The notes: a model not told the origin generated them from the letters alone. A stretch of DNA of 64,000 bases from JAALLB01 sp964502215 (GCA_964502215.1 CAZCUN010000004.1:1-64000), one strand, 5' to 3'; shown: positions 17,566-26,685, counted from the first letter of the stretch. Made by a program: numbers and translations.

Positions 17566-18879
17566 TCATCCAATAACAGAAAAGCTTGAATTTGGATTGA
17601 TCTCGCGATTACGAGAGAATGTTCCAAGTGAAATTGTTTGGCCGATGTTTTCAAGTTCAAACATAACAGGCTCTGCGTCGTGGTCATGCCCGCTCTCACA
17701 TGCTTCAATAATTGCCGTCATCATCTTACCTGCAACAGGGGCATTTTTGAATTGATTGCCCGATGTGCCGCAGGCCATATAAAATCCTGGCAGATCAGAT
17801 TTATCGTAAATTGGTATCCAGTCTTCCGTCACATCATACAGTGCGACAACACCTTTTGCCTGCTCTGGAATGCCAAGCGAAGGTAAGCGTTGCGCAAAGC
17901 GCATAACGAGGGTTTTATTTTGGTCTGTAAATTCAGTGTTGTAATTATCAGGATCTGCCACCCATTCCTGCTCATCACATTCAGGGTCTTCTGAGCCAAG
18001 CAAAATATTCCCGCCTACATCTGAACGCGCATAAGTTGAGATATCACTGTCAGAATAAACAAATTCACGAATACCTTTGCCATAATCAAATTCAACTGGA
18101 GCTTTCACGTGACTTACTTCATGGCGCAGAGCGCGGGTTGACATTTTCATGCCGTCTTTAACGCCAGCCATTTCGTTGAGAATAGATGAGTGCGGACCAC
18201 CGACATTCACAACAATGCCTGCATCAATTTGAGTGCCATCAACAAGCGTTACACCAGCAACTCTACCATCTGCTTGTCTGATTTCTGTAATCTCTGATTT
18301 GAATATAAATTCTGCACCATGCGCTTCTGCTGCACGTTGGGCATTATGGGCTGAAAGCTTGGGGTCGGAGACATACCCCCCCGCTTGGAAAAGAATTGCG
18401 CCTGGCACTTCGCCACCTGTTGGCTCACCAAATGCTTCATCGGCAATAAGTTTTGCAGGCTCATATTTGCGTGTATCAACGCCTGGAATTTTTGCTTTGA
18501 TATCCTCAGGTGATAAATCATCGTAAGGGCAACCTATGCGATCCATGGTTTTGCAGGCTTCTTCAAGATATTTGTTATGAGGCGTCTTCATGACTAAGCA
18601 GCCTGTATCGTGATATTTGATTAGACCTTGCTCATCTTCAACGCCTAAATAATTTGCCCAGTCTTTCCAATAAAACACCCCTTCATAAGCAAGCGCACAG
18701 GTTTCATAAGCTGAATAATAGGTGCGGATAATCGCGCATGAACCTGACGTTGAACCATAACCCGCTTCTGGGCCTTTATCGATGCTAAGCGTTTTGTAAC
18801 CCTTCTTAGAAAGCTCAAAAGCAACGCAAGCGCCTATCACTCCTGCACCAATGATTATTGCATCATACTTCTTGTTCAT
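17566..18879 (-). CDS. FAD-dependent oxidoreductase (DAO family, sarcosine-oxidase-beta-like)
   Basis: A protein of 437 residues from the ATG at 18879. The Rossmann motif 'DAIIIGAGVIGACVAFELSKKG' begins at residue 6, and 'YGSTSGSCAIIRTYYS' shows the Ser/Gly/Arg region of sarcosine-oxidase-like enzymes. The C-terminal 'GFYMACGTSGNQFKNAPVAGKMM' completes the flavin site. The frame is open further upstream to 18939, but the extra 20 residues precede the conserved start. It lies between the desaturase-like gene (10 bases upstream) and the tandem repeats. The probable role is oxidation of a secondary or tertiary amino acid, together with the 849-residue enzyme. Confidence 0.82.
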   Translation of the reverse strand: MNKKYDAIIIGAGVIGACVAFELSKKGYKTLSIDKGPEAGYGSTSGSCAIIRTYYSAYETCALAYEGVFYWKDWANYLGVEDEQGLIKYHDTGCLVMKTPHNKYLEEACKTMDRIGCPYDDLSPEDIKAKIPGVDTRKYEPAKLIADEAFGEPTGGEVPGAILFQAGGYVSDPKLSAHNAQRAAEAHGAEFIFKSEITEIRQADGRVAGVTLVDGTQIDAGIVVNVGGPHSSILNEMAGVKDGMKMSTRALRHEVSHVKAPVEFDYGKGIREFVYSDSDISTYARSDVGGNILLGSEDPECDEQEWVADPDNYNTEFTDQNKTLVMRFAQRLPSLGIPEQAKGVVALYDVTEDWIPIYDKSDLPGFYMACGTSGNQFKNAPVAGKMMTAIIEACESGHDHDAEPVMFELENIGQTISLGTFSRNREINPNSSFSVIG

Positions 18880-18889
18880 GTCTGTACTT

Positions 18890-19798
18890 TCACTTTTGCA
18901 AGTTGTGTAATTGTCTTTTCTGAAATTGAGCATAACCATTTTCAGTAGTTTTCAAATGCTCTTTTGCGACTTCATGAAAATTGGGTAACTGATAAAAAGG
19001 CACAGACGGATAAGCGTGATGCTCTGCGTGGTAAGGCATGTTCCATGCAAGCCATCTTACAAATGAGTTTGTGAAAGTCGTGCGAGTATTTTCGAGCATG
19101 TTAGCAACATGTGGGCAGCGCCCATGCTCTGCCATTAGATAGAGGCGCAAGAAGGGCTGACCAAGTAAAACGGGGATAAGCCAAAGCCAAATCAGCATTG
19201 TATTTTTTGTAACGATGCAACTCGCCAATACGCAAGCATATATGGCAAGCATGATGCACGCCTCGTTTTTAATTTTTATGTATCCTGCTTGCGGGACATA
19301 ATCATAGCTTGGATTTGAAATAGCATTCATCAGCAATGTTTTAAAATGAACTTTCCATACTGGAATACCGCTTACTGCCCAAATGTATTGCGCAATTGTT
19401 TCAGGCTTTCCACCTTCCAGTTCTGGGTCTTTTTCTACATCATGCGTGTGGCGATGATGGGCTAAATGAAAATATCTAAACCAATTGGGTGGCAAAAAAA
19501 TAACGAGTGCACAACACCAGCCTATAGCCGTATTAAGCCACGGTGATTTGAATGCCGTTAAATGCGATGTCTCATGCAAAAGCGTAAAAAGGAAGATTAG
19601 CATCAAGCCTTGCACTACAAGAATAATCTGCCAACCCGCCCATGCGTTTACTATCCAAAGGCTGCTAATCACAATTGCAAGGATGTGCGTTGCTAGGTTT
19701 AACAATCCAAGAAAATCTGATTTTTTTGTAAGCTCTTTCCTTTGTTCATCAGACAGGCTTGCAATCAGTTGTTTATGATCAAAAATCGGTTTACTCAT
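18890..19798 (-). CDS. Membrane fatty-acid desaturase/hydroxylase family protein
   Basis: A 302-residue integral membrane di-iron enzyme. Three histidine boxes are intact: HETSH (about 75), HLAHHRH (about 110) and HAEHHAYP (about 262). At least four hydrophobic helices are arranged in two pairs. The family covers acyl-lipid desaturases and membrane hydroxylases/monooxygenases. It is the first gene of the leftward unit that continues with two FAD oxidoreductases, so it may hydroxylate a small N-methylated or amine substrate rather than a lipid. That is an inference from context only. No ferredoxin or reductase gene is adjacent. Confidence 0.82.
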   Translation of the reverse strand: MSKPIFDHKQLIASLSDEQRKELTKKSDFLGLLNLATHILAIVISSLWIVNAWAGWQIILVVQGLMLIFLFTLLHETSHLTAFKSPWLNTAIGWCCALVIFLPPNWFRYFHLAHHRHTHDVEKDPELEGGKPETIAQYIWAVSGIPVWKVHFKTLLMNAISNPSYDYVPQAGYIKIKNEACIMLAIYACVLASCIVTKNTMLIWLWLIPVLLGQPFLRLYLMAEHGRCPHVANMLENTRTTFTNSFVRWLAWNMPYHAEHHAYPSVPFYQLPNFHEVAKEHLKTTENGYAQFQKRQLHNLQK

Positions 19799-19864
19799 AT
19801 GCTGAGATAATTCTAATTTTCAATCAATATCAATAGATATTTTATGACAACTGAGAAAATATAA

Positions 19865-20209
19865 ATGCAACCTATCAAGCTGACTGTTCGCAAAGATAAA
19901 AGATCCATTGAAATTACTTTTAGCGACGATGAAATTTACGAACTAAGTGCAGAAATGTTGCGCGTCTTGTCACCCTCCGCAGAAGTGCAAGGCCATTCTC
20001 CAGAACAACGAAAAACCATTGGCGGCAAGCGTGATGTAGAGATTATGCAGATGGAACCCGTAGGTAATTACGCAGTTCGCATTACCTTTGATGATATGCA
20101 TGATACTGGCATTTACTCTTGGAGCTATTTTCAGGAATTGGGCCAAAATAAAGATCAACGCTGGGCAGACCATCTGGCAGAACTTCAAGAAAAAGGCATG
20201 GCGCGATAA
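19865..20209 (+). CDS. DUF971 (gamma-butyrobetaine hydroxylase N-terminal-like) protein
   Basis: A 114-residue stand-alone DUF971 domain, recognised by 'ALRVLSPSAEVQGH'-type and 'VGNYAVRITFDDMHDTGIYSW.Y' segments (here about residues 35-44 and 60-83). The same domain forms the zinc-binding N-terminus of gamma-butyrobetaine hydroxylase, where it precedes a dioxygenase; alone its role is unclear. The stop shares a base with the start of the next gene (TAATG at 20207-20211). Divergent from the desaturase gene, with 66 bases between them. Confidence 0.8.
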   Translation: MQPIKLTVRKDKRSIEITFSDDEIYELSAEMLRVLSPSAEVQGHSPEQRKTIGGKRDVEIMQMEPVGNYAVRITFDDMHDTGIYSWSYFQELGQNKDQRWADHLAELQEKGMAR

Positions 20210-21246
20210 TGCTGACGATCTATTCAGAAGACCACCGAAAACGCGATGCAAAGACAGAACTTTGTGGGGGTGTTCTTGTTGAGCCATTTGAAAAACCCTC
20301 GCGGATGGATTTTATTCTGGAACGCATCGAAGAAACAAAACTTGGTGATATCATCGCACCACAAGATTATGGCTTGGAAACAATTCTACAAATTCATGAC
20401 AAAGGATATGTATCCTTTCTTCAAACTTGTTGGGAGGAATGGATTGCTGCTGGCATGGAGGGTGAAGCGATTGCTGCATCTTGGCCTGCGCGTCGTATGG
20501 CGCAAAAATGCCCTGTCGATATTGACGGCAAGCTTGGTTATTATGCATTAGCCGCAGAAACCTCGATTACTCAAGGCACCTATGAAGCAGCCTGCGCTAG
20601 TGCAAATGTAACCATTGAAGGGGCAACGCGTTTGATGGACGAACAGGTTATATTCTCGCTCAGTCGCCCACCAGGCCACCATGCTGCATTGGATATGTAT
20701 GGTGGATATTGCTTCTTTAACAATGCAGCTTTGGCCACGCAAACGCTACTTAATCAAGGCATGAAGAAAATTGCTGTTCTTGATGTTGATTTTCACCATG
20801 GCAATGGCACGCAGGATATTTTCTATAACCGTGATGATGTTTTATTTATCTCACTGCATGGGCAGCCAGAAGATGAATTTCCACATTTTCTTGGCTATGC
20901 AGATGAAATTGGTTCTGACAAAGGCGAAGGCTATAACGTCAATTATCCTATGCCAAAAGGAACAACATTTGAAACTTGGCGTAAGGAACTCTATATGGCG
21001 ATGCAGCGTATTACAGACTATGCCCCAGATGCAGTAATAATATCCCTTGGCACCGATACATTTGAAGAAGACCCGATCAGTTCGTTCAAACTCAAATCTG
21101 GTGACTTTTATACCTATGGTCAGGATCTGGCTCAACTAAACCTGCCAACGCAATTTATCATGGAGGGTGGTTACGCAATTGATGCAATTGGCCTTAATAC
21201 TGTGAACGTCTTGCAAGGATTTGAAAGTGGCGCAAATCAGGCTTGA
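20209..21246 (+). CDS. Acetylpolyamine amidohydrolase (class II histone-deacetylase fold)
   Basis: A 345-residue zinc deacetylase. It has the active-site His pair in PPGHHA (His157, His158), zinc ligands Asp194 and His196 in DVDFHHGNGTQ and Asp283 in LGTDTFEEDP, and the catalytic Tyr of MEGGYAID. These positions are within one residue of those in Mycoplana ramosa acetylpolyamine amidohydrolase, and the length is the same class. It would deacetylate an N-acetylated polyamine or similar amide in the cytoplasm. It is coupled to the DUF971 gene and followed after 52 bases by the M19 gene. Confidence 0.85.
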   Translation: MLTIYSEDHRKRDAKTELCGGVLVEPFEKPSRMDFILERIEETKLGDIIAPQDYGLETILQIHDKGYVSFLQTCWEEWIAAGMEGEAIAASWPARRMAQKCPVDIDGKLGYYALAAETSITQGTYEAACASANVTIEGATRLMDEQVIFSLSRPPGHHAALDMYGGYCFFNNAALATQTLLNQGMKKIAVLDVDFHHGNGTQDIFYNRDDVLFISLHGQPEDEFPHFLGYADEIGSDKGEGYNVNYPMPKGTTFETWRKELYMAMQRITDYAPDAVIISLGTDTFEEDPISSFKLKSGDFYTYGQDLAQLNLPTQFIMEGGYAIDAIGLNTVNVLQGFESGANQA

Positions 21247-21298
21247 TATTTTGCCTAATTTCTCCCACCATTACACATAATTTGAGGGTCAATATAAA

Positions 21299-22276
21299 AT
21301 GCATCGCATTGATAATCTACAATATGCCAATTGGTCAGAAAAAATCTTCCGCCAAATGCGTGAAGGTAAGGTTGATGCTGTTCATGTAACCATTACTTAT
21401 CACGAAAATTTTCGTGAAACTGTTGCTAATGTAGAAAAATGGAACTTATGGTTTGAACGGTTTCCTGAACTGATATTTCATGGAAAAACTGGCAATGATG
21501 TTCGCCTTGCGCGTGAGACTAATCGCACAGCTATTTTCTTTGGGTTTCAAAACCCTTCACCAATTGAAGACGACATTGGGTTAGTAGAAATCTGTCACAT
21601 GCTTGGTGCGCGCTTTATGCAACTAACTTATAACAATCAATCGCTGCTTGCGACGGGATGTTATGAAGCCGAAGATACGGGTATTACCCGCATGGGCAAG
21701 CAGGTTATCAAGGAAATGAACCGTGTTGGATTGGTCATTGATATGAGCCATTCAGCAGAGCGCTCCACTTTGGAAGCAATAGAGGTTTCTGAACGCCCTA
21801 TTGCGATTACCCATGCAAATCCAAATTTTTGGCACCCTGCCCTGCGTAATAAATCAGATGACGTTTTAAAAGCGCTTGGGCAATCTGGTGGGATGCTGGG
21901 TTTTTCAATGTATCCGCATCACCTAAAAGATAAATCTGATTGCACGTTAGAAAGCTTTTGCGGCATGATTGCCAAAACAGCCGAGCTAATGGGCGTAGAT
22001 AATATTGGCATTGGAACTGACCTTTGTCAGGATCAACCAGATAGTATTGTTGAGTGGATGCGGGTTGGAAGATGGACTAAAGAGATTGATTACGGTGAAG
22101 GCTCTGCCTCTGATGCAGGCTTTCCTCCCATGCCTGAATGGTTCAAGGACAATCGTGACTTTGACACCCTTGAGCAAGGCCTTAAAGACATTGGGTTTTC
22201 AGATGGGGAAACTGCTGGCATTATGGGAGAAAACTGGTTACGTTTTTATGATGATAGTTTTGAGCCTATAAAATGA
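21299..22276 (+). CDS. M19 'membrane dipeptidase' family protein, variant metal site
   Basis: A 325-residue (beta/alpha)8 protein of the renal dipeptidase family. It keeps the later metal/catalytic motifs: the His of DMSHS, the His of ITHANP, and Asp in IGTDL. The usual N-terminal His-x-Asp pair is absent; the segment reads RIDNLQYANW (residues 3-12). The same kind of N-terminus occurs in dipeptidase-like genes next to dimethylglycine demethylase genes in Pseudomonas, from memory. GAGGGT precedes the ATG. Its stop overlaps the next gene's start by four bases. Classical dipeptidase activity is therefore doubtful. Confidence 0.8.
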   Translation: MHRIDNLQYANWSEKIFRQMREGKVDAVHVTITYHENFRETVANVEKWNLWFERFPELIFHGKTGNDVRLARETNRTAIFFGFQNPSPIEDDIGLVEICHMLGARFMQLTYNNQSLLATGCYEAEDTGITRMGKQVIKEMNRVGLVIDMSHSAERSTLEAIEVSERPIAITHANPNFWHPALRNKSDDVLKALGQSGGMLGFSMYPHHLKDKSDCTLESFCGMIAKTAELMGVDNIGIGTDLCQDQPDSIVEWMRVGRWTKEIDYGEGSASDAGFPPMPEWFKDNRDFDTLEQGLKDIGFSDGETAGIMGENWLRFYDDSFEPIK

Positions 22277-23988
22277 TTGAAAACGTTAAAGAAACTGAGT
22301 TAGCCATTTCAAAACGCTCAGCATCCACTGTTATGCGTTTAAAACGCATGGGGTGTTTTCATCAATCCCGCTTGAGTTTTATGCGCGTTTTACTGCGTCG
22401 ATTAAAGCATGAGAATTGGGCATTTGAGCGAACACTTTTTGATGTGAATGAGCAAGGTGTTGGCGTTGCGACTTACCGCGTTACTGGTCCTAAAAGCAGC
22501 TATACGCTTGTTGCATTTGCCCATGATTTACCAGCTGAGTTGCGCTCTGACCGTGTAATAGCTGAGGCATGGGACGCAACTTTTACGCTGTTTGATGGCG
22601 AACCTACAAAAGCTGACATAGAACGCTTATCGCAGAATGTGCCACTTCAAGAGGCGGGGCGTATTTCTGAAAAAGAGATTTCCCTATCGCGCGCTAATCG
22701 TTCAGTTCGCTTGTTTGAATATGTGACCGAGTGCCTATCCAAAGGCCAACAACCCGAAATTTCAGAAATCGAAAAAGTTGGCTACCTCATGCGTACCACT
22801 GCAGTTTATGGATCTGCAAAATTTGGCGCTTGTGACCGCGAAAACTGGGCAGAGCGCGAAGAGTTTTCAGGATCATTCCAGCCAGAGCTTTTAGCCGTGT
22901 GGCTAATTAGAACATTTGCGATTGATATGGTTGAGCATATGGCAAAAGTGCGTGGAGGTAACGATGCGGTTGCCTTAAACCCTGATGTTCGCAGACGCTT
23001 TGGCGTGGGTAATTCAACAGGCCTTGGCATGGCTCCCTTTTTAATTAATCACCCAGCTCTTATTCATGCCTGGATCAATGGCAGAGAAACTGCACTGAGT
23101 ATTATTCGTAGCTTAGAAAAAGCAGATGCGGATAAAATTTCAACCTTTCGAAATCTTATTTCGCGCGCATCTTTGAATGCAAATCAATGGCATACTGATC
23201 ACGAATTTCAAAAGAATAAAATCGACTGCCTTAAGAATGATTTTAAAAAGCTTGATACAATTTTGAAGAGCGATATCCTTGATAAGCCATACCCTTGGAA
23301 CATGCTTTTTGAGTGGGCAGAACAACACTTGGGATTTGAAGGACAAGAGCAGCTTGCTTCAGTTATGCTAGAGCCTTATGGAGATTTAATTGATGACATC
23401 TCTATGACTATGTCAGCCAATGAACGTAAGCATTTTCGCATCGACGGCGGTATGAAGATTGCTACATTACAAAACCTTCTTATACAAAACTATACTTGGG
23501 CGAATGAAATTGATTTTGATAACAATGATGCTAATGCGCGCGTTTGGTATGTCTCAGAAGAAAAACTTGAACCACGCCTTGGGGAACGACACGAAGAACC
23601 GATTGAACCTTATGAACAGCCACTAGCACCAGGACGCGATGCAAAAAAATTAAGCTTAGATTTGGCGCAATGGGAGCAGCATGGAACTGTTGCAGGATTC
23701 TTAATACAGCATCCTGAACACCGCCATATTGTTAGGCGCATACAATTAGTTGCTAATAAACAATATGCTGAAATTCATGATAATACGATTTCATCTAAAA
23801 TGCTGCCGATAGATTTACTGAGATGTAAACTTTCATTCTTCGGCGCAACAAAATTTGATCCTCGTTCCGATCGCTGGGTACGCATTACAATGTACCAAGG
23901 CGCTCCATTCCCAGACGAGCTTTCGAAGTTTGATCCTGATGATTTAGCGTATCCACCCCTTGCTTTAGAGGAAGTATCTGGTTCATGA
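22273..23988 (+). CDS. Conserved-looking protein of unknown function, 571 residues
   Basis: Not recognised. The protein is soluble, without signal peptide or membrane helix. It opens with a basic segment (residues 12-46, rich in Arg/Lys: RLKRMGCFHQSRLSFMRVLL), has a beta-rich stretch (about 50-100) and a mostly helical centre. A region near 255-280 (RRFGVGNSTGLGMAPFLINH) looks like a conserved ligand or nucleotide loop, and an acidic Pro/Glu-rich linker lies at about 430-455. It overlaps the M19 gene by four bases (ATGA) and the DUF3726 gene by four bases, so all three are translationally coupled. Codon use looks like its neighbours. Confidence 0.75.
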   Translation: MIENVKETELAISKRSASTVMRLKRMGCFHQSRLSFMRVLLRRLKHENWAFERTLFDVNEQGVGVATYRVTGPKSSYTLVAFAHDLPAELRSDRVIAEAWDATFTLFDGEPTKADIERLSQNVPLQEAGRISEKEISLSRANRSVRLFEYVTECLSKGQQPEISEIEKVGYLMRTTAVYGSAKFGACDRENWAEREEFSGSFQPELLAVWLIRTFAIDMVEHMAKVRGGNDAVALNPDVRRRFGVGNSTGLGMAPFLINHPALIHAWINGRETALSIIRSLEKADADKISTFRNLISRASLNANQWHTDHEFQKNKIDCLKNDFKKLDTILKSDILDKPYPWNMLFEWAEQHLGFEGQEQLASVMLEPYGDLIDDISMTMSANERKHFRIDGGMKIATLQNLLIQNYTWANEIDFDNNDANARVWYVSEEKLEPRLGERHEEPIEPYEQPLAPGRDAKKLSLDLAQWEQHGTVAGFLIQHPEHRHIVRRIQLVANKQYAEIHDNTISSKMLPIDLLRCKLSFFGATKFDPRSDRWVRITMYQGAPFPDELSKFDPDDLAYPPLALEEVSGS

Positions 23989-24581
23989 GTTGGTCCTTGG
24001 GGGAAATACGTTCGCTTAGTGTAAAAGCGGCAAGAGGGGTTGGGCTTGAATGGGGCATAGCTGAAGAAGCCGGCTTTGCTGTGGAGTGGCTTGAAGCACA
24101 TGGTATACATGGCGCAAAAGCCTTAGCTCAGTATCTATCAAAAGTTCATCGAGAAGAGAATTTTGTTTTAAAAAATTGCCCGTTACATTTAGGATGTCAT
24201 ATATCTGATGTCGATGATTGGTCAGCATTTAAAGGTGCCAGAATTTACCAACCTGTATTAACAATCCCCTTCATGATTAACACACTGCAAGATAGAATTA
24301 TTTCTATGAGTTGGGATACTAAAAATATTACAATCCAAAAAGATGGAATATCTATTATCTCAAATGATGAAATAGTATCAGAACCCTGTAAGCTTGTTCA
24401 TTCAATTTCTATTAAGCCAATCCAAAACACAATAGACTTAGTTCAATGTAAATCACGGGTGCTTGAAGATGAGACAGCCTATATTGCCATTTTAAATGCA
24501 CTAGCGCACGAAACTTATGCCCCTGCTACTGAAGCATCTAGAATAGCTGGTGCTGGCGCAGGTTTAAATGACAATGACTGA
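23985..24581 (+). CDS. DUF3726 family protein
   Basis: A 198-residue protein whose N-terminal 60 residues match my memory of DUF3726 ('LGEIRSLSVKAARGVGLEWG' then 'AEEAGFAVEWLEAHGI'). It has Cys residues near 65 and 71 in NCPLHLGCH. There is no signal peptide. Function is unknown in the family. It starts within the stop of the 571-residue gene, and expression as a pair suggests the two proteins form a complex or act in one step. It is the last gene of the rightward unit, 78 bases before the convergent tRNA-Gln. Confidence 0.75.
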   Translation: MSWSLGEIRSLSVKAARGVGLEWGIAEEAGFAVEWLEAHGIHGAKALAQYLSKVHREENFVLKNCPLHLGCHISDVDDWSAFKGARIYQPVLTIPFMINTLQDRIISMSWDTKNITIQKDGISIISNDEIVSEPCKLVHSISIKPIQNTIDLVQCKSRVLEDETAYIAILNALAHETYAPATEASRIAGAGAGLNDND

Positions 24582-24659
24582 AGTTTAGATTAAACGCTTT
24601 TTAAAATTCCGAGCTAGAATGCACCAAGGATAAACTAAGATATAAACATATAAGGAAAG

Positions 24660-24734
24660 TGGCTGGGGTGGTAGGAGTCGAACCTACGATGCACGCTACC
24701 AAAAAGCGTTGCCTTACCACTTGGCTACACCCCA
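24660..24734 (-). tRNA. tRNA-Gln (TTG)
   Basis: A full cloverleaf on the minus strand. The acceptor stem TGGGGTG/CACCCCA has discriminator G and an encoded CCA at 24662-24660. The D arm is GCCAAGTGGTAAGGC. The anticodon stem ACGCT/AGCGT carries loop TTTTGGT with anticodon TTG. The T arm contains GGTTCGACTCC. Confidence 0.95.
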
Positions 24735-24888
24735 TCTGAATTGCTTCTATAACCGTTACAGAAGAACCCTGCAAGATGAAAATCATTAGAAATCCATCTT
24801 ATATTTAATCTTTTATCTTATAAGTGTTAAACTTGCCCTAACGCATGAATTTTCTTACAACAGCGCAGATAAATAAAAGGAACATTTT

Positions 24889-25731
24889 ATGCAATTTCAA
24901 GGCACTTCTTCATATGTTGCAGCAGACGATTTAACAATTGCAGTTAATGCAGCCATAGCGTTGGAAAGGCCACTTTTAGTTAAAGGTGAGCCTGGTACAG
25001 GTAAAACAGAGTTAGCAAAGCAAGTTGCAGGTTCTTTGGGGCTTCCTTTGATTGAATGGCACGTCAAATCTACAACGAAGGCACAACAAGGCTTATATGA
25101 ATATGATGCTGTTTCGCGCCTAAGAGACAGCCAATTAGGCGATAAACGCGTCAATAATGTAAAAAACTATATTCGCAAGGGCAAGCTATGGGAAGCTTTT
25201 GAAGCAAAGGAAAAAGTTGTCCTCTTAATCGATGAGATTGATAAAGCAGATATAGAGTTTCCGAATGACCTTTTACAGGAGCTCGACCGTATGGAGTTTC
25301 ATGTCTATGAGACAAATGAAAATGTTAAGGCAGATATAAGACCAATTGTCATCATCACTTCAAATAACGAAAAAGAACTGCCAGATGCTTTTCTTCGGCG
25401 CTGCTTTTTTCATTATATTAAATTTCCTGAAATCGAAGTTTTAGAACAAATTGTTGATGTGCATTATCCAGGCATTAAAAAGAACTTATTAAATGAAGCC
25501 CTTACTCAATTTTATGAAATCCGTGAAACGCCTGGCTTAAAAAAGAAACCTTCAACATCCGAAGCGCTTGATTGGATTCGATTATTAGTCTCAGATGATG
25601 TGGATGGCGCTGATCTGCGCGGTGATGCTAGTAATGCTCTACCTCGATTGCATGGCGCGCTTTTGAAGAACGAACAAGATGTCCATTTACTTCAACGGCT
25701 AGCGTTCATGGCCAAACAACAAAACAGGTAA
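24889..25731 (+). CDS. MoxR-family AAA+ ATPase
   Basis: A 280-residue AAA+ protein with Walker A GEPGTGKT (33-40), Walker B 'VVLLIDEIDKAD' (about 107-118) and sensor-1 'IVIITSNNEKELPDAFLRRC' (about 150-169). MoxR ATPases usually work as chaperones with a VWA-domain partner, often in metal cofactor insertion. The probable partner is the VWA gene at 28967, now 3.2 kb away. A SD-like AAAGGAAC precedes the ATG. Confidence 0.9.
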   Translation: MQFQGTSSYVAADDLTIAVNAAIALERPLLVKGEPGTGKTELAKQVAGSLGLPLIEWHVKSTTKAQQGLYEYDAVSRLRDSQLGDKRVNNVKNYIRKGKLWEAFEAKEKVVLLIDEIDKADIEFPNDLLQELDRMEFHVYETNENVKADIRPIVIITSNNEKELPDAFLRRCFFHYIKFPEIEVLEQIVDVHYPGIKKNLLNEALTQFYEIRETPGLKKKPSTSEALDWIRLLVSDDVDGADLRGDASNALPRLHGALLKNEQDVHLLQRLAFMAKQQNR

Positions 25732-25815
25732 ATATATACTTCAAACTTTTGCGAGGTTGTTGATATTCGCTGCAAAGTAAGGTGAAAATCAACTGTTATC
25801 ATTTTGGAGTTTATA

Positions 25816-26685
25816 ATGCGTATTTTAATCGTAATGATTGGTTTTGTCTTGTCTTTATCTAGCCTCGTGTTTGCAGAACAGGTTTGTGGCATAGGTAAAA
25901 ATGACTGCAAAATTGATTTGGGTAAATATAATATTGAATTGCCTGAACGCACTGATCTTAGCGTTAAAATTCCTGCGGTCTTATATTTTCATGGAGCGGG
26001 TGGATCTGGCCAGCGCTCATTAAAAAATCGCGAAATGGTCGAGACATTCTTAAAACGTGGATACGCTGTAATTGCACCCAGTGGTTTAAAGCGACCTAAT
26101 TCAAAATTTGGCCCTGGCTGGTCTTTTCATCCAAATCGAAAGAAACGTCGTGATGAATTAGCTTTCACTAAAGCTATGTTAAACGATGCATCAAATAAAT
26201 TTAATCTCAACCGCGATAATATTTTAATGACTGGATTTTCAATTGGTGGTTCTCTTACTTGGTATTTAGCGTGCCAAGATGCCAATGTAGTGAAGGCTTA
26301 TGCACCAATCGCAGGTGCATTTTGGCGCCCTCATCCAACTGCTTCAGATTGCACAGGCCCAGTTAAATTGCTTCATACTCATGGTTGGAAAGATGGTACT
26401 GTTCCACTTGAGGGACGACCAATTGGGCCAATTGATAACCCTCGCATTGTTCAAGGGGATGTTTTTCATGGTCTTCAAGTCATGCGCGAAGTAAATAGTT
26501 GTCAGTATTTGAAAGCTGATAAATACCATACAAGCGGTCAATTTCTCAAACGTTGGTGGACACGGTGTAATCCTGAAAGTGCGCTGCAATTTAATCTTTT
26601 TCCAGGGGGGCATAGCGTAACCAAAGGTTGGGCAAAAGAAGCAATCGATTGGTTTGAAGCCTTAGGCAATAACAAAGAAGGATAA
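25816..26685 (+). CDS. Secreted LpqC-type esterase / PHB-depolymerase-like hydrolase
   Basis: A 289-residue alpha/beta hydrolase with a signal peptide (residues 1-20, cleavage after VFA). It has the oxyanion segment YFHGAGGSG, the nucleophile elbow GFSIGGS, the acid in WKDGTVP and the His in PGGHSV. The family contains LpqC and poly(3-hydroxybutyrate) depolymerase-like or feruloyl-esterase-like enzymes acting in the periplasm or outside the cell. The ATG at 25816 follows GGAG by 6 bases; the TTG at 25804 is in frame but lies before that ribosome site. Confidence 0.85.
   Translation: MRILIVMIGFVLSLSSLVFAEQVCGIGKNDCKIDLGKYNIELPERTDLSVKIPAVLYFHGAGGSGQRSLKNREMVETFLKRGYAVIAPSGLKRPNSKFGPGWSFHPNRKKRRDELAFTKAMLNDASNKFNLNRDNILMTGFSIGGSLTWYLACQDANVVKAYAPIAGAFWRPHPTASDCTGPVKLLHTHGWKDGTVPLEGRPIGPIDNPRIVQGDVFHGLQVMREVNSCQYLKADKYHTSGQFLKRWWTRCNPESALQFNLFPGGHSVTKGWAKEAIDWFEALGNNKEG

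Noticed and set aside
17270..17755. Open frames on the plus strand through the tandem repeats, with repeated peptide motifs
   Set aside because: They arise because the 43-bp unit is not a multiple of three and contains few stops; three such frames overlap, none has a ribosome site, and they extend into the antisense of the flavoprotein gene.
20351..21135. Leftward frames opposite the acetylpolyamine amidohydrolase
   Set aside because: The plus-strand enzyme has all catalytic residues, while these frames show no family features.
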